A stretch of 64,000 nucleotides of DNA from Augochlora pura (Eukaryota > Arthropoda > Insecta > Hymenoptera > Halictidae), in contig NC_135781.1 in the NCBI RefSeq assembly GCF_028453695.1, positions 31,309,640-31,373,639 of the forward strand, in the 5' to 3' direction. Shown in pieces: positions 1 through 12,219 of this stretch. The position numbers were made by a program, and so were the translations under genes. The notes below the pieces were generated by a model, which saw only the letters and a program-made list of their open reading frames with translations, was not told where the DNA came from and did no database searches. Each line of letters starts with the position of its first letter. Position 1 is the first letter of the stretch.

Positions 1-1344
1 CGAAAGTATACCGGAATCTCGATACCCGTTTCCGTAAACTAATTCTGACGAACGGGGTGGGATTGTACATTTTACAGAAGGTTTTCGTTTATTCCAAACA
101 GAACTTGCTGGCGTGCGGCAATGTTTTTTCACCGATCCGTGCTTCGCGCGTCAGACAAACTTTACATTTCGGCGTGCATACGGTGTGTATGGAGTCACGC
201 CAATATGTTTGAACCCATTTCGAATTTTATACTCCGCTCCTCCCACCTCCTCCCCCCACCCTCCATTGACAAAACAACGAACACCGCTCAATTTAGCGAC
301 AGGCTTTTTTTCAGTTTGCCCGCGATAAATGTTGTTTTGACAATTTTATTTTCCGCCGGAAATATCGTCCGAATAAATAACTAGAAAAAAAAGCGACAAA
401 AATAAGTTCGACCCCCGCGTGCAGCATCCGCGCATCCGCGAAAGTCGGTATTTTCGTATCTGTTGCGCTATTCACGATCCTCTTCAATCGCGGATGTTCG
501 ATTTCGCGTGATTCTCTTGTTTCTATACATGTTTTATTGTTCGTTTCTTTGTACGGCTGTGTTTTCGATGGTAACTGGGGGAGGATCGCGGAACAGATAC
601 GATCTATGGTTTTAATGGTTTAATATTTTTGGATGTTGCACGAGATTTTTTTTATCTTTCCTTCGAGATTTTTGTTTGCTTTATTTTTATATAAAAATTT
701 ATTTTTATATCGACCTACCATAATTGTTAAAAAAAGAAATTGTAAATGATAATTTATATTATTATAAATAATTAACAATTACCACAACACACGCAAACAA
801 TTTTTATTTTGTATAAAACTCGACAATCTACCAATTAGCAATATAAACTATCAATATCTCCCAAAAATAGAAAAACAAACTCCTGTCACATTTATTATTT
901 ATAAAAACAATAAGAACATCGAAGGTAACCATTGTCGAAGTTAGCGCAACGTTTATCGTCGTTAACAACGCGAGACGATACATTTGGAAGTGTAGCGGCG
1001 ATACAGGGTCGGTACCACGGTCTACTTAATGAACGTGAAATTATTCGGCTGCAGGTCGGCAAAGCGATCGCTCGTCGCGTTTATTGAGTGGGATTGATGT
1101 GATAGAGTTCGTAACACGTGGATAATTTTCGAAACGGCCGCGGCGCATCCTGATGCACACGGGGCTGATCACCAATCATCAATTTCCAATTGTTGTCCCA
1201 TGACCCGTTCCAGGACAGAGCACAGTAGCTACCGGTAATCGTTAGATACGCTCCCCCTCCCTTCCTCCCTCCTTCCCCCACCACTCCACTCGATACTTGC
1301 ACGTTTTCCACACGTTGTGTCCGCGGCGTTAACAAGCCTTTAAC
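1..1344. other. Non-coding stretch, no gene seen
   Basis: Mixed composition. The first 650 bases and 900-1330 are moderately GC-rich and unique; 650-900 is AT-rich. Open frames here are short and have no domain. A pyrimidine-rich run lies at about 1250-1285. I see no tRNA and no splice-bounded exon that I can support. Confidence 0.6.
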
Positions 1345-1545
1345 AAGACAATATTATAATATAGTATTATGATAAATATAAAATATATACTATAATTCAA
1401 TAATAAAATAAATGTAAAGGATATAATACAGTAATAATAATAAATCTGAAATGTATAGCATAATACGATAATATAATAAATATAAAATATATAACATGAT
1501 ACAGCAATAAAATAAATATGAAATGCATGACATAATATGTAACAA
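1345..1545. repeat. AT-rich minisatellite, unit about 35 bp
   Basis: Roughly five diverged copies of a unit of the form AATAAATATAAAATATATAa followed by cATgATaCag-like sequence. It is strongly strand-asymmetric (A-rich on the plus strand), which keeps minus-strand frames open and creates spurious Tyr/Ile/Phe-rich reading frames there. Confidence 0.6.
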
Positions 1546-2378
1546 TATATAAACAAAAAATAGTAAAAAAACACATCAAATTATTTATCTAAAAAACATA
1601 AAATTACAGAATCGATATAACAATCTAAGAACATATTATTTCATCTTATTTCCCACTTCATTATAAACTTCGAAGAATTTCGCCTAAGCGACGGCACACT
1701 CTCTTTCCTCCCCCAAACGCGCCGTCCATTTTGTTCCCGTCGCGCCGTCCTCCGTTTCCACGTCCTGCTCCATATTCGAGATCCATTTCCCCTCGGTCCA
1801 CTTTGTTCCCCAGTTTTCTCCGTCTGAAACTTTTTTCACTGTTTCCGCAATATCTTCGACTTACCCCGGCAAAATTTGCAAAAATCTCACCGGGCGCCCC
1901 ATTATTTCGGTTACAATTTCGACGGCGGTTTTTCTCGTTCCGCGGGATTCCCATTCTCCGCCTTCTTCTAATTTGCCGAGGAACGTTGCCATCTTCTCGT
2001 CCCCGCGATCCCTTCTTCAACCACGCGGACATCTTTCTTCCCTACTTTCCTGCCCCGCGAGCTACGACATGATAATTCTTTTTTGTTTTCTCGAGCACCG
2101 CGGCAAGCCGCGGCCCGTATCTTTCGGCTTTTTCTCCTCGCCGCCGCGACATTCGTGTCTCGACGACGCGCTGACCATACACAACGCCCGTAATAGCGCT
2201 GTCACGGCGAAGCTCGTTCGCTGTTTTATAGGACGCCGCTGTTTTTCGCCGCGGTTTTTCAACTCTCTATCGATTCCATTCGATATCGGAATTTGCGGTG
2301 AATCGACGCCGCGGAAGAATTCTATTAACAATTTAACTGGCGCTGTTGGACTGAAAAAAAATTAGTTGGGAAAGATAT
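1546..2378. other. CpG-rich unique block, no gene recognised
   Basis: From about 1660 to 2340 the DNA is GC- and CpG-rich with few stops, so frames overlap on both strands (for example 1731-2072 plus and 1661-2032 minus). The predicted peptides are Arg/Ser/Pro-rich and match no family I know. It is probably unique non-coding DNA. Confidence 0.55.
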
Positions 2379-2895
2379 TTAACCCTTTGCGCTCCTTTAT
2401 ATACTATACATAGTATAATATAAGGTATACTATACAATAAAAAGTGTACTATATAATATAAAAGTTATTGTATTAATAATATATTTTGATATTTTAATAT
2501 AATTTGAATATATTTTTAATATATTGTATATATAATATAAAAGTTACTATATTATTGCTATATTATTATAATTATGCTGTATTAATACTGTAATATTGTA
2601 ATCATATTATTACTGTGTTATTGTAATTATACGTTATTGTTACTGTATATCAATATTACTTTTGTCAATATCATCAATATTATAATTCATATTATTTTAA
2701 ATAAAAATATCATTTATATATAACAATATGTATGCATTATAAATTACATCGTTTATCTTTCTTTATCCTAATTTATAAAATATATTATATAATAAAAAGT
2801 ATACTATATAACATAAAATATACTATACATATAATATAAAGGTTCGTAAGGGCTGGTAGGTACCATTCACCCCGGCGCGGAGGGCAAAGGGTTAA
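2379..2895. mobile_element. TTAA-flanked piggyBac-like MITE, 509 bp
   Basis: TTAA at 2379-2382 is followed by CCCTTTGCGCTCC. The other end reads GGAGGGCAAAGGG followed by TTAA at 2892-2895, so the terminal inverted repeats match at 12 of 13 positions. Duplicated TTAA with CCC...GGG ends is the hallmark of piggyBac-type elements (established for that superfamily). There is no transposase frame inside, so it is non-autonomous. The core is AT-rich and contains related blocks (TATACTATACA-type, near 2400-2460 and 2780-2845) around irregular ATTATTGTA-like repeats. Assignment to piggyBac rests on the ends only. Confidence 0.75.
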
Positions 2896-3969
2896 TATTT
2901 GAAAAGTTGTATAACAATATTGAAGCAATAATATATAAAAAATTATTAGTTAGTATTTTAACCGATTCGCAAGCTACCGATCGGATGGAAAGAACCGATT
3001 TATAGATTATAGACTACCGATCGATAAAGTGTTAATAAACAATTAATTTACGTTCTAAAATCATCGCATTTCATGAAAGAATTTTCGCGATTTTCTCGGA
3101 GACATTGTTACACCGGTTCACTATTTTAAACATTCTCTTCGAAAAAGTGAAAAATTACACACTTTTAATCAAAGCGGTGAAAAAAACGATTCGATTAACA
3201 ACCTTCCCGGAGAAAATGTCCACCCCGGACACGAACGTTAAATTCGGCGCGACGCGACCCGGCTAATGGTACGCAACAAGTCGCGAACAGAAATCGTCGG
3301 ACGTGTAACGTTTGTTTATTCATTCGGACGAACTTTTTTTCTCCCCCACGGCGAGAGCTTTCCATGCCGGGGAAACTCTCGGTGACGGTTTTCGGCAGTT
3401 CGGACGATTTTCGGTGGACATTCCGTTGGACGTTTTTATGCAACCCGGATTAAAATTTGTTAACGGATCCTCGACGGGCGGGTGGCACAATTAAATTGGA
3501 AAGTTCGATCCGCGTTACCGAAATGCCGCGGCTGTTACAGGTTTTACGGAGGGCGCGGAATTACGGTCGCCGGTTCGATATTATGGTGTCCTATAAGATT
3601 TTTCCAAAAAAAAAAAAAGTTTTTTGAAACGTTTCAAAAAATGAAATGTATTACACTATTTTTACAGTATTTTATTTTATTTTATTTTTTTACAGTATTT
3701 TCATTTTACACTATTTATAGTTTCCTTAATATTTCGAAATATTTCGAGGTGAGTCGGCGACAGTTTCGTCGACGATATTATCGTTCCGGCAATTCGGCGG
3801 AGTAGTTCCGGTTTCGGAGAAAAAAGGGTTAGGTCGGGCTGGTATCGGTGACCACGAGGACGGCAGCCGACGCGGCAGCGCGGTTCGCGACGAACAAGTA
3901 ACCAGATCGATGAAACCCAGATTTTCCCCATAACGTTCTTTCAAAGTTCCGGCGGAGCGTGTTCGGGCT
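2896..3969. other. Non-coding stretch, no gene seen
   Basis: AT-rich to about 3200, then CpG-rich to 3600. A run of A at about 3607-3618 and short TTTTA repeats lie at 3660-3715, followed by GC-rich DNA. No exon can be supported. Confidence 0.55.
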
Positions 3970-4011
3970 AGTAGGCGCGCGGCAGTAGGCGCACGGTAGT
4001 AGGCAGTCGGT
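3970..4011. repeat. 14-bp tandem repeat, 3 copies
   Basis: Three consecutive units: AGTAGGCGCGCGGC, AGTAGGCGCACGGT and AGTAGGCAGTCGGT. It is a small GC-rich minisatellite in unique DNA. Confidence 0.85.
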
Positions 4012-4289
4012 GTATACGCGGTCGGGATGTATTCAGCGTAAAACATGAATGCTTCGACCGCGCGACTCAGAGCATTTGCATAATTAGCGGAGATTTTGTC
4101 CGGGTCGTAATGAAGTTCGCATTACAGTTCGCGGATCTCCGGAGGGATGTTCTTGGTTGCGCCCTGCTGAATTATTTCGCCGCGCGGAATGATACCAACG
4201 GCGGTGATGGTAGTAGCCGGGTCCTATGGCCGGCGACCCTAACACGGCCGCCCCTAAAAACAGCCTTTGAGCGATAACTTTATTCAGTT

Positions 4290-4308
4290 AGAGAGAGAGA
4301 GAGAGAGG
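4290..4308. repeat. (GA)n microsatellite
   Basis: Uninterrupted alternating GA on the plus strand. Such tracts can bind GAGA-type factors in insects (established for Drosophila); no function is shown here. Confidence 0.95.
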
Positions 4309-5005
4309 GGACTGGTAACTTCGGCACTGCACCTGTAGCTCGTTAATTACAACGCCGGCATTTACGCGGCTGCGACGAGCTCGCGAAAGTACTTGTTCGC
4401 GGAAAAATGCTTCGGCTTCTGTTAACCGCGGCCTCTCCCTCTCTCCCTCCCTCTCTCTCTTGCGGGCAACCAGTTGTTCGCCGAACACAACAATCCCGGC
4501 GGACCGTTACAAGTCGGCGTAGCGCGGTATTCGAAGTTTCGAATTCGAAAAAGTTTTGATCGGCGCGTTTTCGAATTTCGGTGTTCAACGAACGCGAGGA
4601 TGGATGGAAGTGTATTTCTTTTTTTATTTTTTCAATGAGTCGATATATTAACAATAATGTTGGAGTAGTTTTTTAATTGTTTTATAGTCTTTGCTAAGTT
4701 GTATTTTATTTAGTGGTATTTGTGTATTGGTGGAATGGTATTGTGACGTGCATTGGTGGAATAATTGGGCTAATTTACGTTTATAATTATTCATATGTAG
4801 AGAAATCTAGTTAGATAATGAATTTCTGTGTTGTTGCTTCGTAGGAGATCAGTGAACTGTTTGTAACTCGTGAACATTTGCATCAAAAGCATGCATTAAA
4901 CAATATGCGACGATGTTATTGCTGAATGCGATTGAATTACTTCTAATATTGTGCACGCGAAATACAATTTCATTTTGAAACAGAGAATTTTGCTTAATAA
5001 ACTTT
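4309..5005. other. Non-coding stretch, no gene seen
   Basis: CpG-rich unique DNA to about 4600 with a CT-rich tract at 4430-4461, then AT-rich DNA. A short internal repeat around TTGGTGGAAT occurs at about 4727 and 4755. No exon was recognised. Confidence 0.55.
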
Positions 5006-5455
5006 GAAACAGTAAAATCTAAAATAGTACAACTTAAAACAATAGAATTGAAAACAGTACAGTATGAAACAATGGAATTGAAAACCGTAGAATTTGAAAC
5101 AATAGAATTTAAAACAGTAGATATTGAAACAATAGAATTGAAAACAGTAGAATATGAAACAGTAGAATTTAAAACAGTAGAATTTGAAACAGTACAATAC
5201 GAAACAGTAGAATTTAAAACAATGCAACTCAAAACAATGAAATATAAAACAGTACAATTTTAAAACGGTGCAACTTAAAACAATAAAATTGAAAACAGTA
5301 AAACATGAAAAGCAGTAGAATTTACAACAATACAATTTCAAAACATAATAACTTAAAACAATAGAATACAAAAAAAAACAGTACGATATGAAACAGTACA
5401 TAATACGAAACGGTAGAATTTACAACAGTAGAATCTGTAACAGTAGAACACGATA
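5006..5455. repeat. 15-bp minisatellite, about 29 copies
   Basis: Consecutive 15-base units of consensus GAAACAGTAGAATTT, alternating with AAAACAATAGAATTG-like variants. The register stays exact from 5006 to about 5260; a few 16-base units then break it. Because 15 is a multiple of 3, frames stay open on both strands (a 71-codon plus-strand frame with a five-residue KTVEF/ETVEF period, and longer minus-strand frames). The copies vary at synonymous and non-synonymous positions alike, so I read it as non-coding. Confidence 0.9.
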
Positions 5456-6912
5456 AAGTAGACCGTGGAAGAAACAATGAAATCGAGAAGATCGTTTATA
5501 TCCTTTCCTGAACAGTATCTATGGTGTTTCGAAAATTTTCTGTCGCCGGAACGAATCCTATCTCTCAAGGAGGAAGCTTCTGGTTCAACGACCGGACACG
5601 GTGCTTCGATTTCACGCTTCAGGGAATAACGCCTGGCGGGGTGGTTGTTTCTATTTGTTGCGCGGTTCCTACTGTTTTTATGTATGAGCAAATATCGGAA
5701 GGTGGAGGAGTCGTGAGAGCCACCCCCCAGGTAATGGAATTGCTGAATAGATTAAACCCTTCGCTCGCGTAGGTCCGGGTGGCCTTCGAACAAGACCGAA
5801 CGCCGCGCATCGAAATAAAACTGTGCTCGGATCAGGTTTAAACTAATCCCGGTATAATCTGTTCGTGCTATTGTTTAACGGGATTTGTTTTTAAAGCGTT
5901 CGAGAATGATTTCGACGAAACTCTAAACTGCGACCCTTCCGTTTTTATAAAGAAAATTGGTAAGAAAATCGTCGGATCGTAAAAATATTAAAAGAAGAAA
6001 CAATTTTGATATTAATAAAAATAAAAGTAAACTTTTACTCGACTTTAGCTATTGTAAATTTAGTAAATTGATTTGAAATTTTTGATAGAAGGTTTTACAT
6101 ACTCGCAACAGAAAAAGTTGAACGGTATAATATTTAACAAAAATAAATATTAATACAACGTATTCCAAGTGCAAGTGAATTTTTCCATATAATTATTATT
6201 TTCCAACGAAATTAGCAGTCTACTTCGCTGCTATACGGATTCTTCTTTCAAATAAAAATCGTGCAAATAAATTGCGAACCGTGGAAGTTTATTATTAATT
6301 ACAACGTTCTTTATTAATTGAAACAAGTAAACAGAATGTACACCGAATTTCACTTGAGAATACATTATTTACTGATTACGCGAATGAAAATTATTATACA
6401 TAAAATAGAAAAAACGATCAGCGAGCCGTGCAAAACTGTGCGCTCGCACGGTTCGTAAACCCTTCAAAGCCCTCGGCCATAAACGCGCGAAATCCCCTGG
6501 TACAGGTAATAAAATCATCCGAGGCGATGTTACCTGGATCCCGCACCTTTTCTTGCGCGCGCGCCCGCGCAAGCAAGCAAGGCGAGGGGAATAATAAAGG
6601 CAATTCGGAAACAATGTAACATGGGCGACGAGCCCTTCAAGAATTTTCCTCGCGGTTAGAGGGCGGCCCCGTCCCAAGGAATTCCGACGACTGACGCATA
6701 GCTGGTACGTGGCCCTCTCGGACGTACCCTAAGTGGTGCGCCCATATGGCAACCGTTCCGCGCGGCGGCCTGCGAAAGCCGGAACGGAAATCCCCGACCC
6801 ACGAAAACACAAGAAATATGAAACAAGCCGGGTCTCGGTAGAATTCGCGTCTTGTTAAATGTTGAGCCTCGTTCTCCGCACTTTACCCGAAATAAATCCT
6901 TGCCTACAACCT
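5456..6912. other. Non-coding stretch, no gene seen
   Basis: 5520-5800 is moderately GC-rich with an 83-codon frame that matches nothing known. 5940-6420 is AT-rich and unique. 6420-6900 is CpG-rich. A short alternating GC run (TTGCGCGCGCGCCCGCGC) lies near 6553. No gene was recognised. Confidence 0.55.
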
Positions 6913-6936
6913 CCCCCCCCCCCCCCCCCCCCCCCC
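6913..6936. repeat. Poly-C tract (about 24 C)
   Basis: An uninterrupted run of C after CT, ending in TCCCC. Length in such tracts is often unreliable in assemblies. Confidence 0.95.
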
Positions 6937-7161
6937 TCCCCACCATGACGACGAATATAGTGTAGGCCCACGCTCTTGCAATTTACAAAAAATAGCGACG
7001 AATTTTTCCGTGTGAAAATTGTTCTATTTAAAAGGCGGAATGTATAGTTAATTCATTTTTTATTGGACGCGCTTTTTAGGGAAATTATTCTATTATTTAT
7101 GTTATTGTGTGATATAGTAAAATTGTATGTTGTACGTAATTGAACGTAATAATAGGTTGTT

Positions 7162-7396
7162 CCCTTCTGTAGAATTAAATTATTCCGTCACCTTCTAAAA
7201 TAATGTTTACAGCAACAAAGTTTAATTTTAGAAAAATTGTTGTACCTGAAACTGTTGGTACGAATAACAAGAGTTAATTCGGTATATATAAAATACACTT
7301 GGTCGCTTAATGTACATAATGTAGAGCACAAATACTGTACAGCAGAAAAATTATTTCCGATTTACAATTAAAATGGCTTCGAGCGCGAAGGGTTAA
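7162..7396. mobile_element. Degenerate TTAA-family MITE, about 231 bp
   Basis: The right end GCGAAGGG plus TTAA (7393-7396) is intact; the left end has decayed to TGTTCCCTTCTG. Two internal blocks tie it to the family. 7179-7204 matches 58229-58254 at about 23 of 26 positions, and the subterminal AATGGCTTCGAGCGCGAAGG resembles ATATGGCTCCGAGAGCAAAGG near 21836. A second right end (GAAGGG plus TTAA, 7420-7428) lies 32 bases further on, so this is probably a nested or duplicated end. Confidence 0.6.
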
Positions 7397-7428
7397 AATA
7401 AAAAAAGAACAGATACATGAAGGGTTAA

Positions 7429-9194
7429 CGCGAAGGGTGAAGCGTTTAGAAGCAGCCTGGAATCGACTTTGAGTCGCAGCGCGGACGCACTCGGCTAGAA
7501 AGGAGCACATTGCCGCGCGAAGGACGCGAAGACGAGAATTAATGTCCGGAGGACAATTGGCCGCGGAGCGCGCTTTATTTCGCGGCGTTTGGCGCCCCTC
7601 TAGCGCCGTGATGTAAATTCAACGACTTTTAAGGACGTTCCCGCGGGGCTATTACAATATATCTCCGGGGGGGTCCCGTGCTCGTGGATACCGTCGGCGA
7701 GTAACGCGGCTGCTCTCCTCCTGCCGGCGAAATGTAATATGCTGCCGGGCAGGACCACCGAGCCCGACTCCGCCCGGCACCGTAGTTTCTTAATTTCATT
7801 TTCGCCCTCCTGGCCGCCAGACCGTGGACCACGACGGAGAGCCGTCCTCCTCCGACCGTCTGTCTACCCGCGTCTCGGTGTCTTCTCGCCGCTTTTTATT
7901 TTCTCGCGTTCGCGAAATAGTACCGCGTCTAGAATTTTACGCGGACTTTTAGACGAACGCCGCAGAGGACCGGAGAGACGCTCGTTGCCGTCGCCGCGTC
8001 CACAATTTACGCGGCCCCGGATGTCTATCCTCACGGATACAGAATTTTACCTATTGAAAGTTATTCCTGACAAGTTGATCACAGTGCATCGTTATATCTT
8101 ATTCGGTTGTCAAGTATGAAATAGCAAAAAGTGCACATATACAAAAATTGCAATTATTTTCAAACTGAAATATGCGTTAGAAAGAGGCAAAGATGTACCT
8201 TTCACGCGAAAGACAAATTATGTCTGGTCGACATAGAGAAGCAATGATAACCGCAAGTGTAGTTGATGCGACGTAAAATACTATTTAAAAAAAAAAATTA
8301 TGTCAAAATACGGCGTCTAAACGAGGCTACGTGCAGTTGAAATGAATACCATGAACTTTGCTCGATTTCATACTTGACAACCTAATATACGCATAATATA
8401 CCTTTTTTTTCGACAGCGTTGCGCGAACTTTCGAAAAAAAGGTATTCGGCGTGGATGCGGTAAGGCGTGTCCTCGGAATTTTCCGAACGCTTTTTAATTC
8501 CGTCGGTTCGTCGTTCGCCGGCGCGTTAAGGAACAAACGGAAATATTTCGTCGTCGCGGGTCGGCTGTGCAAGCTCTCGGGAACCGGCAACACGTTCCGC
8601 GCGCGGATGTAAAGAAAAACTTTTGAAAAACATTTACGAAGCCGGGCACAGGAAGGTTTTAAAGTGGCGCCGGACGACGGAGCGCCGGCGGAAGCCGGGA
8701 TACGCGTTTGCACTTTGTAAAGAGACATTTTGAAAATACAGAGAAACGTTCCGTGCACGCGTTCCTACGAGCGCGCTCGCGAGAGCGAGAGCGAGAGGAG
8801 CGCGATGAAACGGTAAATTTTCCAATTTTATTTTCGCAAGCTTTACGCGAGTTTTCTTAACTAGAGATTCTTTCGTGGAATTTCGATGCGCGCGAGCGAC
8901 CGCGTCTTTCGCCTCGATCTCCGATGTTCGCGGATAACCTCGTGCAATCGGTGAATGCAACGCGAGAAAAATGTGGCGAACGTTTTTCAAATCGAAAGGT
9001 TCCTGCCGTCGCAGCCTGTAATTGGATCGGCACAGAATTTTAACGAAGAGAAAACAATAATTTGACTTCCCGGTATCCTTTTTATTGGACGAACAATGCC
9101 GGTGACGTTCTTCGCTGCACTTACGCTGCATCTCGTTCTGGATGAAGCTGTGTGTGTGTGAATTGTATACGGTGATTTATTATTTTTGCAAAAA
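7429..9194. other. Unique DNA, mostly CpG-rich, no gene seen
   Basis: 7429-8030 and 8420-9000 are CpG-rich with overlapping meaningless frames (the longest 165 codons on the minus strand at 8634-9131, basic and without domains). 8100-8400 is AT-rich. The 8-12 base words around TCATACTTGACAACC at 8369 and GGTTGTCAAGTATGAAATAG at 8105 are inverted with respect to each other (GTTGTCAAGTATGAAAT shared), making a pair of arms about 260 bp apart. Confidence 0.5.
8105..8383. repeat. Inverted repeat pair, about 17-bp arms
   Basis: GGTTGTCAAGTATGAAATAG at 8105-8124 is nearly the reverse complement of the sequence at 8365-8383 (ATTTCATACTTGACAACC). The DNA between the arms is AT-rich with no frame. 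It may be the ends of a small decayed foldback element; the arms are too short to classify. Confidence 0.55.
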
Positions 9195-9485
9195 TTTAGT
9201 AAATGTTGAGTTCTGTATATATTTTATGATTTATATATTATGTATATTTGTCTTATATGTTATATATTTGTATTTGTATTATTATTGTGTTATATTTCAT
9301 AGTATATTTATTTACGTATTATATATATCATCTCATAATTATTTATGTATTATATATGTCATCTTATATTTATTTATATATAATATATATTTCATCTTAT
9401 ATTTATTTATTTACTATTTATATAATCTTATATTTATCTATATATTATATATATTATGTTACATTAATTTATATATTATACACAC
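9195..9485. repeat. AT-rich minisatellite
   Basis: Diverged repeats of a TATATATCATCTTATATTTA-type unit, clearest from 9300 to 9440. T-rich on the plus strand, giving long Tyr/Ile-rich frames that are artefacts of composition. Confidence 0.7.
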
Positions 9486-10312
9486 TTACCTTATACCATA
9501 AATATCAAATAATAAAACTAGCTATCAACATACACATATAAGTACACAACTCTTCACATAACACTGGCAGCAGTTTTTACCGCCAAATTCTATCGATAAA
9601 TAATTCTTTTCTATCAATTTTTCAACCCTCGCGCTTAAAACCCTGTCCCTCGCTATACACCGCACTCTATTCCGCACTTCATTTTATTTATTAAAATCGT
9701 GAATTCGTGTAAAGACAAAGCGAAACCCATCGCGGACGCAAGCACACACATCCATATATACATTATGTACCCGCACTTGGATCGGTGCTTTTAAAAACCG
9801 CAACCATTCCAGCCTAGCACTTTACAGAGCTATTTTGTCCGGCAATCATGCAGCATTCACCGCAGAATTTTTTTCCGCATATCTATCACGCGATTCCCTG
9901 TTTTTTTGTTTCTGTTCTCCACGGAATGCCGAACGCCATCATTTTTAATCCGGGCATCGCATATTTCAACCGTAGCCCGGCCGCTGTCGAAAAAAAATTG
10001 AAACTTTGAACGTTTAGCCGCGTGACAAGTGCAAATTTTACATTCGTTTTCTTTGAAAAGAGCGATTTTATTGTCTATTTCGAATTTGGTGCTTTTTCAG
10101 TTTTCCACGGAAAAATCGAACGGAGTCGTGTTTCGCGCGGCGTCGTTTCAAAGACCGACGCGCGAGCTGAACATTTTCCAGAGATCGTTCGCGTTTTGGT
10201 TATAACATTTTACTCCGTCGTCGATGACTAAATCACTGCTATTCGTGTCACGCGTGTATGCGGGGACAAAGAGTTTCATGTTTCTCGTCTCGAAGTCTAC
10301 TGTGGACAAAAA
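9486..10312. other. Non-coding stretch, no gene seen
   Basis: Unique DNA of mixed composition. A 69-codon frame at 10022-10231 has no recognised domain. No repeats stand out. Confidence 0.5.
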
Positions 10313-10319
10313 GGGTTAA
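10313..10319 (-). mobile_element. Unpaired TTAA-family end (GGG-TTAA)
   Basis: The sequence ACAAAAAGGGTTAA ends at 10319. It matches the right terminus of the TTAA family, but I see no partner end within about 500 bp upstream. It could be a solo end or chance. Confidence 0.3.
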
Positions 10320-11304
10320 TGTACAGTAAATATAATAATTTTTTGCATTAATATCTTAGTTCCATTTTCGTAATTCTAAAGTTCTATTATATATATTCAC
10401 TAATTTATTATTAATTATTTTTGTTATCTTTGTTATCGTTATATTCGTTTATTACTTTAATTTCATGTAATATGTGTAAAAAATGAAATGTGTAATAAAA
10501 AACATTGTTTCTTTTCAACAATTCATTGCTCTATTATTTCCTATTTACCTGTGTCCTAACAATATATCAAAGCGAAGAGCTCGAACGGCCGTCACTGGCG
10601 GAGCCATACTACCAAAGCGCTCGAGCAACCAATTCATATGTATTTAGCGAAGTATCAGCTTGAGTCAGAAATGACTCCGGCACAGGAGGCCGTGCTGCGG
10701 CAGTCGGATGGTTAAACAAGGATCGACCGGGCGCGCGTCGTGTTCGCCGAATTTGGCAAATCACAAGAGCCGTTTTCCACCCGGCGGGTATCATCGCCGC
10801 GGAACTTTCGCCGATATATACGTCGATGAAGTTGCCGGGTGGGGAGGAGGGGGTGGGGGGCAAAGTTTGACGCGACCCTCCCCAAACGGCAAATGGGGCG
10901 CGGGGAAACTGATACCGGAACAACCGGCCCCCCGGAAACAAGCGGGTCGAATCGAATTGGAAAACCGAGACACACGCCGCCGTCCGAGCCGCGCGTTTCC
11001 GAACTCGCATAAAACCGAGTTAATGCCCGGGACAAGGTAGCGAGCGCGCGAATTCAATCGAAGGTTCGCGCAAGGAAAATTTGATTGGTTCCGATCAAAG
11101 TTGTCGCCGTTCGCTTAATCGAGTTAGGCGAACGCGCCGCTCGGCCACCGCGCCCGCCCGTCGCGCGCGGTCCTCTCGGTCAAGTTCCGCGTTATCGCGG
11201 CCGACCGCAGCCGCGCGAAACTTCGACCCTGTCTGATTAACACGTTCTTTGTTGATTGAAATTGTTTAAGTGGAAAATAATGGGGGGAAATGCGACGATA
11301 AGTA
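10320..11304. other. AT-rich then CpG-rich unique DNA, no gene seen
   Basis: 10320-10560 is AT-rich. 10570-11250 is strongly CpG-rich, with a G-run at 10841-10860 and many overlapping frames on both strands, none with a domain. It could be a CpG-rich regulatory island; nothing specific supports a promoter. Confidence 0.5.
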
Positions 11305-11455
11305 TAACGCGATAAAAAGTAAAATGTGATAAGGAATAAGATGTGATGAGGAATAATATGTGATAAAAAGTAAAATGTGGTAATAAGTAAAGGATACTAA
11401 CGAGTAAGAAATACTAATGTATAAATAATGCTAATAAGTAAAAGATAAGAAATAT
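11305..11455. repeat. Irregular AT-rich short repeat
   Basis: Words of the type GATAAAAAGTAAAATGTG, GATGAGGAATAA and AATAAGTAAAAGATA recur. GATAAAAAGTAAAATGTG occurs twice exactly (about 11312 and 11361). Confidence 0.6.
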
Positions 11456-11953
11456 TTTCTTTCTTTTTGTTAATTTATTTCGCAGGAATTTTCGTCGCGA
11501 TTTTAAAATGTGCAGAAATGTAAGTCGATATTTACTGCAATGTATACTCGATAAAAATTGGCGAACTTTAATTAACGATAACTCCGTGAAAAATCATCAC
11601 AGAGCGATGAAATTTTTTTTATATTAAAGCCTGAAACCTCTAGTTTACAACAATTTTACCATATTTAACGTTTCTTACTCTGGCATAATTTCAATCCTTT
11701 AAATATGAAGCTATAATTTCATATAATCTTGTAACGTAATAATTGTCAAGTTTAAAAAAATGCACAGACGTTGCAAAAATTTTTACGGGGATGCCGTTTA
11801 CGTAAGAATAAAGTACAATCCTTCATCTTTAATTTAAAAAAAGAAAAACTGAGCTACGATTTTTTTACGCAAAGTTATAGCATTTTAAAGTGACCCTTAC
11901 ATTTCATCAAAATTTGCCTGCGGAAGAAATTGTTTGAACAGTATGTTTGCTAA
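11456..11953. other. AT-rich unique stretch, no gene seen
   Basis: No repeat structure and no frame of note; T- and A-runs only. Confidence 0.5.
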
Positions 11954-12219
11954 TTAACCCTTTCGTTACGCGTGACGTGCTGTACATACGGATTTTTCCT
12001 ATAATCGTTATATAATAGTATATACATATAATATACATAATATCATAAAATACAATAAAATATAATTCAATGCGATAAAATACAATATAATAGAATACAA
12101 TAAAATACGAGACGATAAAATATAATACAATATAATATAACATAATATAAAATAATTAATACGATAAATAACCGACTCCATGGCGTCACTGCAAATGTCT
12201 TCTATAACGAAAGGGTGAA
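11954..12219. mobile_element. TTAA-family MITE, 258 bp, minisatellite core
   Basis: TTAA at 11954-11957 is followed by CCCTTTCGTTACG. The right end CTATAACGAAAGGG is followed by TGAA (a one-base change from TTAA) at 12216-12219. The terminal repeats match over CCCTTTCGTTA. The core at about 12000-12165 is an A-rich minisatellite of words like ATAAAATACAATA. There is no coding content. Confidence 0.7.

Noticed and set aside
5048..5263. Pentapeptide-repeat protein
   Set aside because: The five-residue period comes from a 15-bp DNA repeat; the residues do not fit the A(D/N)LXX pentapeptide family, and the antisense frame is open too.
8634..9131. 165-codon minus-strand frame
   Set aside because: Basic composition, no recognisable motif, and another long minus-strand frame overlaps it in a different phase.
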